This document shows positions 33,888 through 42,500 of a stretch of DNA of 42,500 nucleotides, piece after piece. Source of the DNA: Fistulifera solaris (Eukaryota; Bacillariophyta; Bacillariophyceae; Naviculales; Stauroneidaceae); NCBI GenBank assembly GCA_030295235.1, contig AP026156.1, positions 1 to 42,500 on the forward strand, in the 5' to 3' direction. The stretch's first letter is position 1, and each line of letters starts with the position of its first letter. A program made the position numbers and the translations under genes. The notes under the pieces were generated by a model. That model saw only the letters and a list, made by a program, of their open reading frames with translations. It did no database searches and was not told the DNA's origin.

Positions 33888-34329
33888 GATTTGTTGCTTC
33901 TCAGTTTGTTTGTTTTTCTTGTCGACTGTCGACAAGAAAAGCCATGTATGAATGTAATGTTAATATTGAAAGCTTAATGATAGAATTTTCTTTTGGAAGT
34001 AAACACTTTTATTGATATAACGTATTAGAATAAACAGTCGACTTCTTCGTCGCCCTAGGTCTGACGTCCGTTCAACGACGAGCGTCTAAAATAAATCGAC
34101 GCCCGGTACTCGGAAGTGCTCTCTGTGGGTACCGGTATGACTTGGAACGCGTGATCGTCAATCGTCACCCGTCGCGGTCTCTTGCGCGTCAAAACAACAA
34201 CAAAGCGCCAAAAATCGTCGGCTCGAACAATACTCTCTAGTAGACGAACAACACTCCGTCCCTGTTAACATGACGGAGAAAAGATTGTAAACGAGAAGGA
34301 AGTTAAGAACAAGTAGCATATTCATTCGC
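33888..34329. other. 3' region of Trp-repeat gene with strong hairpin
   Basis: The bases 33914-33926 (TTTTCTTGTCGAC) and 33928-33940 are exact complements separated by one base. This gives a 12-bp stem with a 3-nt loop, 27 nt after the stop codon, and it probably lies in the 3' untranslated region. The remaining sequence to 34329 has no credible gene. The minus-strand frame 34158-34400 has a hydrophobic run but overlaps the start of the next gene. Confidence 0.5.
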
Positions 34330-36368
34330 ATGGCCCCGCGCACCGATTCCTCGACGAGGAAACACTCGAACCCGAAATACCGGCCAGTCGAGTGCCGCAA
34401 GTCCTGACGCGCTCGGTAATTCCTTCACTTGTCACGGGCCTCGACGCGAGTGATGTGTTTGAATGCTACTATCTAACACGCGAAACCATTTTGCACGGAC
34501 TTGCAAATAATACGATCGAAATTACCAAAGCCGCCCTGGGATTACGACACAAGGAGCAACACCAAACCACGGCGGCGTCCTCGCATACGCGGGGCAAAAG
34601 CGGAGTCTTTCTCTCACACTCGAGTACGGACCCTCCCGAGCTGCGAGTAATTTACTGCACGAATCAGTTCCGCGGGTTATTTGGGATGATGAGGGGTGTC
34701 TTCGGTGGGATGGGAAAATGAGGCGAAGGTGTATTATACAACCGAAATTGGGTCGGACGAATATCCCACCGCCAACTATTTGGCAAGTGTTTCGGGTGCG
34801 GCCTTGAGTAGTTTGTTGACGACTGCTGTCGAATATATTGAAAGCGACCCGCGTCATCGGCATTATCAGCCCTTTTCGATAGTTGTGGAGCACCAGGGAG
34901 AAGACATCAAGAACAAGCAGACTCGGTTAGCTCACGGCAGTAGCGATGTTGATTTCATGATTGCTCTTTATCAACATTTAGCGACTTTGGGTGTTGCACT
35001 GCGACCAGTATTGTTACCTTCTCACCATCAAGTGCGATTGCATGCAACAGGATGGGATCAAGTACAAATGGGAAAAGATGTACCGGCGGCGACTATTGCT
35101 AGTTTTACGTCAATCTGGGGCGCTGCGTCAGCGCCATTGCAACAAAAGATTACAGTTTTTTTACGCCCACACCTTCACCCACGTTAGAACCCACGAGTAG
35201 TTTATTGTCGTCAAAGGCACCCAGTGCGGAAGAAGGAATCCATCAGGCTGGTGGACCGACCATAGCGTCTCCGCCCTATCCGAGTCTTGCGCCTCACACT
35301 CGTGTAAGAGATCTCAGAGACAAAAGACATCTTGATGGAGGTGCTTTGGCTATAAGCAATGAGCCGGAATCGCTTGACTTGAATGAAGGTGTTTCCGGAA
35401 ACATATCTTCTATTCATCCATCGGTCGACCCTGGCACTATCGCACCTAGGCCCACACCGGTGGGGCCTGCTCCAACTGCCGAAGATGCGCAAAAGAGGCC
35501 GCAGAGGCGGCACAGGCTGCGGCGGAAGCTGCTACACAAGCACACGAAGCGGGTAATGAACAAGCGGCGATGGCGGCCCAAAATGCGGCTACTGCGGCGC
35601 AAAAGCGGCTGACATGACGGCCAGTCAGCAAGCTGTTATATACAGCGAGGCACTGCTTTCGGGTGATGGAAATGCCATGGCTTCTGCTCTCGCCCGGTGT
35701 TTTTCGGATCCGTTGTATGGCATGGCGAAAATAGTGCAAGCCAACGAAACGGAGACCCAATCGGTCACCACCGCATACGTTTATTGGGATGGAAGTTTCT
35801 ATCTTCGACTCAATTTGACAGCACCCTACATTAGTGTTGTTCCGCTAAACATGGAGCTACCACAGCCGGAATCACACAACGGCTTTGTACGAGGAGACCT
35901 AGTGGACTGGACATTAGCTCTTGCGATTCTGGGCTTCTTTTTGTTGGAGTGCTTTTAACCCTGCAACAGATTCTGGGGCGAAATTTAAAAGTCATTCGCC
36001 CTCTTTACAAATTTCAACGCTGGTTCTTCGATCCGCTCAATCATACAATTTCATCCACTGGTGGAAGCGATATCGATTCGTCTGAAAGAAGTGGCGGGCA
36101 AGACTTCATACTCGGAGAGGAAAGAATTCCGATATCGATGGGCGGTAAGCTGGGTCCTTTCTCTTTGATGAACATGTTTTCTCCGGATCCTAGAGCTGAG
36201 TGGGTCGAAGGAAAAGCGGCATCGGTCGGGGAGGTCGAGCTAGCTGTTCGAAGCGATAACGGCGGTGACACTTCGAATAGCTTGGATGACCAAAGCGACG
36301 ACGGTGACTACTCGAATACCATAAGAGACCCGGGATCCGCGAAAAGACTTTTCGAGACCCTGATTTAG
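34330..36368 (+). CDS. Orphan membrane protein with Ala-rich coiled coil
   Basis: Not recognised. Repairing one-base breaks (near 34336, 34695, 35500 and 35957) gives one protein of about 680 residues. Its parts are an N-terminal domain (RVPQVLTRSVIPSLVTGLD ... ECYYLTRETILHGLANN), a second compact domain (ANYLASVSGAALSSLLTTAV ... HGSSDVDFMIALYQHLATLG), a Pro/Thr/Ser linker (TPTPSPTLEPTSS), an Ala/Gln/Glu-rich helix that should form a coiled coil (about 35480-35615), a small beta-like domain (TTAYVYWDGSFYLRLNLTAPY), one membrane helix (WTLALAILGFFLLGVLLTL, about 35905-35965) and a Ser/Asp/Gly-rich tail with RRLFETLI-like end. No signal peptide is visible at ATG 34330, so topology is uncertain. 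Neighbours give no functional hint. Confidence 0.65.
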
Positions 36369-36776
36369 TCGAATTGCCCGATTTGAAAAGCAAAAGCAAA
36401 ATTGCTGTTCCGGTCAGTTTTCCATCCTCCCCCCTCTTTAGACGATACAGCTGTAGGGCTAACATAAAGTCATGATTGCATGATGTTTATTTTAATTCCT
36501 TTGCAATTCAATCTTCCAACATGCGCCTCAGTGCTCTTCCTGTTGCTTTAGGAAAGACGGTTATATACAATCTTTAAGCTTGTTTACGATACTGCTTGAG
36601 TATGCGGATGTTTCAAAAATCACTCCATTTTTTTACATCGCACACCGACGATGGACCCCAGATAAAAACACCACAGCATCATGTGCTAACTTTTTAACTG
36701 TATCGACTTCGAAGTGGAGACGGTGTCGAACGTGTTGCCATCAAACGCTGTGCCCTGGCTTGGCGCGCTCTCTCAG
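36369..36776. other. Convergent intergenic region, no gene
   Basis: This region lies between the stops of two converging genes. It is AT-rich with several short T and A runs, as expected for 3' regions. The frames at 36580-36899 have no recognisable motif. Confidence 0.4.
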
Positions 36777-39235
36777 CTATCTGGCCGTCCGATGAAAGAT
36801 CGTGTTTTCATCGAAAACTCTCCGTGTTGGAATGCGGGCAGTCGAAAGACGCTGAAGTCGGGCTTCACGGGCCTTCTGAGCAAGCTGACTTTTCGATGAA
36901 ACCAATGAATCGTCATCGTCTTCGACGGTATTCGTGATTACAGCAGGCGCGTGAATACCGGCTCGTCTGTCTCGATCTTGTCGAAAGATGGAACTCGGCT
37001 TACCATTCACCAAAGCGTTGCTTATTTCACATAAACTTTGTGTGTCTTTTGTGCAATGGATAAACAGTTTTTCAAATGCACCCCTTGGCAAAGACCTTGA
37101 CCGAATGTGGGTTTGACTCACCACACGATGGGCCGAAAATTCTTCGCTCATAAGGGAGGAAACTTCATTTCGCACTTCTCGGGAAAACACAGAAGAGTTG
37201 CTTGCCAATCTAGGAGCCAGATTCGCTCTCATCAGCGGTGGTCTGTTCAATTCTGAGCGCGGATAATTCCTGTGATTTGTATTCCCATGTCCTGCAACAT
37301 TGAATTCGCGAGTTGCATTCACAGATTCATAAAAGTTTGGTGTTGACAGAGATCGTTGCCTCGGCCCTTGCGAGGCATAAGGATCGAACATATTCCTCTT
37401 TAATACTGATGCCTTGTCTACCAGGGTTTTGTCTTGAATACGAGCACCCAGTCGAGCAGACGGCGCTGATACAATCGAGGCCGATGAGGCTACGTGCTCT
37501 CTGTGTACCGCTGACATTTGCGCGAGCCACCCGCCGACGTCCGATTTCACCGACATGGCACTATGGCTAGTTTCATTGTACCTTTCTCGACCGAAACTAG
37601 CAGATCTACCAGCAATTGTCCGAAGATCGTGTGCATCGGGAGTAATGACGTGAGTCTTTTGTGCAATTCTTCTGCGCCTACAGGATCCAGTAGAAAGTCG
37701 TCGCTTTCTTCCATGTTAATGGAAATCTCAAGCGGAGGAGACCTGAGCTCGGAATCGCCGTGAATGCGCATGTGCCTCATTCCTGTCGGATTCCAGCTTC
37801 GATTTGATAAAGAAATTTTCCCATTCCCACAATATTGTTTGTCATTGAATTATCAAATGTCTCCTCATCCTTGGCAAATTTCTCTGGTTCGTTGCCCTTA
37901 TAACGAGAAATTGGGTTCTCCGGATCGGTCGTGATCGGGTTGACAACGAATTCATCGTCCTCGCTTGCATCCAAACTCCCCAGTGATAACGGAGAGGCAC
38001 TTCGCGTGTGCTCAAGTTTAAAGCCATCGGGCTGGCGACTGCGGGTGTTTTGCGCACCGCCTGTGCTATCAGCTCTTCCAATGAGCTTAGCCCCGTATCG
38101 ACGCTATCGACGTCGCGACTCGGTACATTTCTCAAGCGGCGCCTCGTTGATGATGCCGTGGAGCGATGATTCGTTACATGCGAAGTTGAATCAGAACAAG
38201 CACTATGTGAGAATTCAGACTGTTCCACTGTGTTGAAAGGTGCTTTTTCCGGTGGTGACGTTGTTAGAGGATGAGCAAGATATGGATTAGTCCGGTTCGG
38301 ACTGGCAAACGAAAGCTGTGAGAATTCCGTTGTCGTGGCTCCGGCTGGATATATGCTCACATTTGATGGCGAAATGGGATCCGACATTTCAGTTTGGTCG
38401 ATTAAGGGGTGCGCACGATCCCAGTCAACGACAGAGCGCGTAATGAGTGATGGCTGTACATTGGAAGTAGGTAAACTCTGCGTGCGAGAAGGTACATTTT
38501 GTTGCGAGAGGCGACTGCGCTGACTCTCCGAGCTCCGTGATCGTTGTGTTTCGCTGTGGGGCCGTGGCCGCAAGTGTTCAACGACGACATCAGGGATGAT
38601 GTGACTGCTTTTGTGGGAGATTGTTGACGATCGAAACCGGGCGGGTCCCAACATTGTGTGACAAGTGTCGTCAAGACCCAGCAGCATGTACTAGCAATCA
38701 ATAAATAAGAGCCTGTCAAATGGGCGGTCAGTCGCGTGTAAACTCTCGCTGAAGTAAATCATGCAAAGTACTTACCCACATCCAAATAGCATTCTTGATC
38801 TTCGGTATAGTCCGTGCAAACTTCCATTTCAAACAAGAGGAAGATCGGTAACTGTAAGAGTGAACAAACAGCGGCCAAACCGGATATGAGTTGCCAAAAG
38901 AATGCTTTTGAGTAGCCAAACAACACCGCCCAGGCCAAAAGACAGCAAGTAGCTCCTGTCAGACAGGCCCCAGCGAGAAAGGCCCAACTTAATTTTTGCA
39001 TCGGTTCGTCGCTCAGATCGTAAAAATCATCTCCCGGACAAAGTATTCCTAAATGAGACGAAGTCTGCGTCGTCTCCTCGTCATCGGTCCTTAACACTTC
39101 ACCGGGTCGACTCCTGATTTCAAGGAACGAGCACGCTAAAGCAGCAGCAATGAGGAAGGCATACGCTGCGGATGCCGATAATGCGGCCCCCAGCGCATAA
39201 AGTGTATTATCGCGCATTTTATTGTTTCTGTACAA
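36777..39235 (-). CDS. Four-helix membrane protein with very long Ser-rich tail
   Basis: Not a named family. Exon 1 (39235-38776) encodes three hydrophobic helices: LGAALSASAAYAFLIAAAL, LAGACLTGATCCLLAWAVLF and SGLAAVCSLLQLPIFLLF. A Cys-containing outer loop ends ECYLDVG. A GTAAGT...TAG intron (38775-38691) leads to a fourth helix, CCWVLTTLVTQCW. About 600 hydrophilic residues rich in Ser, Arg, Asn and Pro then follow to the stop at 36777, presumably a disordered cytosolic tail with patches such as SLEELIAQAVRKTP, HKRLTSLLPMHTIFGQLL and SQLAQKAREARLQRLSTARIP. Breaks near 38775, 38640, 38000, 37790 and 37556 are one base each. The start may be 39235 or 39217 (MRDNTL). A claudin- or tetraspanin-like fold is possible only by layout. 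It is divergent from HPPK-DHPS. Confidence 0.7.
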
Positions 39236-39788
39236 ATGTTTTCCTCTCTTTCGTTCAGATCATGGTCCCCTTCCCCTTAAAGTCGATTGTCATTTTCTTT
39301 GTCACGAAGACAAAGAAGATAAAAAAAAGCCGAGACGGGGTGTCAAAATTGCGAGCCTTTCTCAAGACTCGCGCGGAGTAGCGAAAACAGTAGAGTGTAC
39401 AGTACCCTATGGTCACGTCGGCCATAAAAACCTCATGGAACGAAAATTGTTCTTCTCTAAGTACTCATGATAATTTGAGTACGAATTTGGGTGAAATAGA
39501 CGAAAATCGCGCCCGTCGATCTTGTGTGTGACAATGATCATTCAAGGATAGTACACTCGGTTTGATGCTGCACTTTCGCTTTCGCGCTTTCGCGTCATCG
39601 CATCGATCCGTTCGTTCCTTGTCCGTCCCTCGTTCCCCCCATTTTTTGGTTCATTGGCGGGTAATGCACGTGATGATTCTTGTGTTATCAGCACGTTCAT
39701 GATGAACTTTGATGATTCTCTCGTTCTGGGGTTGACCTTTCGTTACGGAAATGACACGACGCGGCATCGCTGTAGAGTTCTGTTTGCC
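39236..39788. promoter_or_regulatory. Divergent promoter region with E2F-like sites
   Basis: This region separates the four-helix membrane protein from HPPK-DHPS. TTTCGCGC at 39580-39587 matches the E2F/DP consensus TTTSSCGC, and an overlapping near-copy TTTCGCG follows at 39588-39594. A C/T-rich stretch (39600-39650) comes next. An in-frame upstream ATG at 39654 exists, but its product lacks a targeting signal at its start, so 39789 was preferred as the start of the next gene. Confidence 0.4.
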
Positions 39789-41395
<1,607 letters not shown>

Positions 41396-42500
41396 CATAA
41401 TTCGAGGAGTCAACTGCATGAGAGCAGCGCTGCATGCAAACAGAACTATAAAAAACAAGCTCGGATGCATTATTCATTCCCAGCACAGCCCAGAACGTCT
41501 TTTTTCAAAACTATTCTACCGTTTCCCTTCTGAGCGTACCAGATACGTCGTACAACTGATCCTCCTGTTAGACAGTTAGACAAGCATAGCAGAGAAAGTA
41601 ATACTATAAAGAACAAGTTTCAAAAAAAAATGGCACAGACTGTAAACTACACCCGGAGTAACAATGTTGGTTCGGAGCTACTACATTTTCCTATGAATCA
41701 GGATTGTTCCATCAATTCATTACGCTTGATTCCCTTAGGCTCTTTATACGCGGAATCTTGAATCATTGATAAAGTTTTTAGAGAGTCATGTTGCTTGGAT
41801 GTCCTATCTGTTGCCTTATAGGATTGAAAGTAAACCCTCCTATGGTTGCTGCAAATTAAAGTCCTCATGGCGGCTGAGACGGCTGAACCGCGAGTGGCGG
41901 CGCGAACAATGGACATGCTAGGTACCAAGGTACTCTAGCATTTTCATCAAAACAAAGCTTCGACGACTTCAAGGCCACACAATCGTGCAGAGAGTCATTA
42001 ATGTACTTAATGATTTTACTATTGTCGCTAGAATCAGTGACGGTCAGCTTCCTTGTTAGGCAGTATTGGAAGTTGGTAGAAGCAAATAGTGGCCGCACCA
42101 CGCCCTTTTCTTTATTACGAAAGCGAAACTTACTATTGATCAATGCCACTTACCTCCGCACGGCCGTCCAAGTCTCCGTAACCTTAACACGTTTGGTGGC
42201 TCGTTCAAATACTATATTCAACCCACACCCCCCTCGAAAGCCCCTTTCGAAAGCCACGACAATATTCCATTTTACTTGCCTCAACCCTTCACTTAGTACA
42301 AGACTCACGCTTGAAGGCGCTCTGCTGTGCGAATACTTTGTATGAAAGAACAGGACATCGCTTAGGTATTTGGTATTTGATACCGTAACCTAAAAACGTT
42401 CCATTTCGTTGTTCCGCCTTGATGTGATCGTTTATTTCGGCAAGTCCGCGCACTGGCGAATCGATCAATCCTCGTTTTTTCAGATTCTTGACAAACCGCA
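41396..42500. other. Right-end region, no convincing gene
   Basis: Short frames occur on both strands (41698-41928 minus, 41865-42149 minus, 42001-42345 plus). None shows a recognisable domain, targeting signal or paralogue in the window. The stretch is AT-rich near 41580-41640 (poly-A tract of nine at 41620-41630). It may include the promoter of a gene beyond the right edge. Confidence 0.4.

Noticed and set aside
41865-42149. Minus-strand frame near the right end
   Set aside because: Composition is passable, but there is no motif, targeting signal, splice evidence or paralogue. It is left uncalled.

Overview
The window looks like nuclear DNA of a diatom, probably pennate and close to Phaeodactylum. 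The signs are: short GT-AG introns of about 60-90 nt (one of 358 nt); a nuclear psbU whose presequence has the diatom plastid signature (cleavage just before an aromatic residue, 'AAAFVTP') and a following twin-arginine thylakoid signal; a plastid-type fructose-1,6-bisphosphatase; a bacterial-type (AcnB) aconitase with a mitochondrial leader; and an HPPK-DHPS fusion. No rRNA, tRNA, CRISPR array or intact transposon was seen.

Nearly every gene is interrupted by one-base frameshifts. Where homology allows checking (aconitase, FBPase, PsbU, OSCA channels, HPPK-DHPS, lipase), the break is almost always one base missing from a short homopolymer run. This looks like a sequencing or assembly artefact rather than pseudogenes, so most genes are given as one CDS span with the breaks noted.

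Layout. 1-3.3 kb: a possible gene end at the left edge, a monoglyceride-lipase-like hydrolase (+), and a small membrane-anchored orphan (-). 3.3-4.1 kb: degenerate repeats. 4.35-5.57 kb: FBPase (+). 5.7-12.4 kb: two tandem OSCA/CSC1/TMEM63-family (DUF221) channel genes (-). 12.9-18.8 kb: psbU (+), aconitase (+) and a GT90/CAP10 glycosyltransferase (-). 19.9-27.1 kb: two more OSCA genes (+). The four OSCA paralogues thus form two tandem pairs facing each other across three unrelated genes. 27.2-31.3 kb: two tandem GT61-like glycosyltransferases (-) with repeat-containing stems. 31.9-36.4 kb: a surface protein of Trp-rich repeats with one membrane segment (+) and an orphan membrane protein (+). 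36.8-39.2 kb: a four-helix membrane protein with a very long Ser-rich tail (-). 39.8-41.4 kb: HPPK-DHPS (+). The last 1.1 kb shows no convincing gene.

The genes do not form one pathway. Themes are plastid carbon metabolism and photosystem II (FBPase, PsbU), mitochondrial TCA and C1 metabolism (aconitase, possibly folate), secretory-pathway glycosylation and cell surface (GT90, two GT61, Trp-repeat protein), and membrane-tension or osmotic sensing (OSCA cluster). The most novel signals are lineage-specific insertions in the cytosolic linker of three OSCA copies, one resembling a synuclein-type lipid-binding helix, and the Trp-repeat surface protein.
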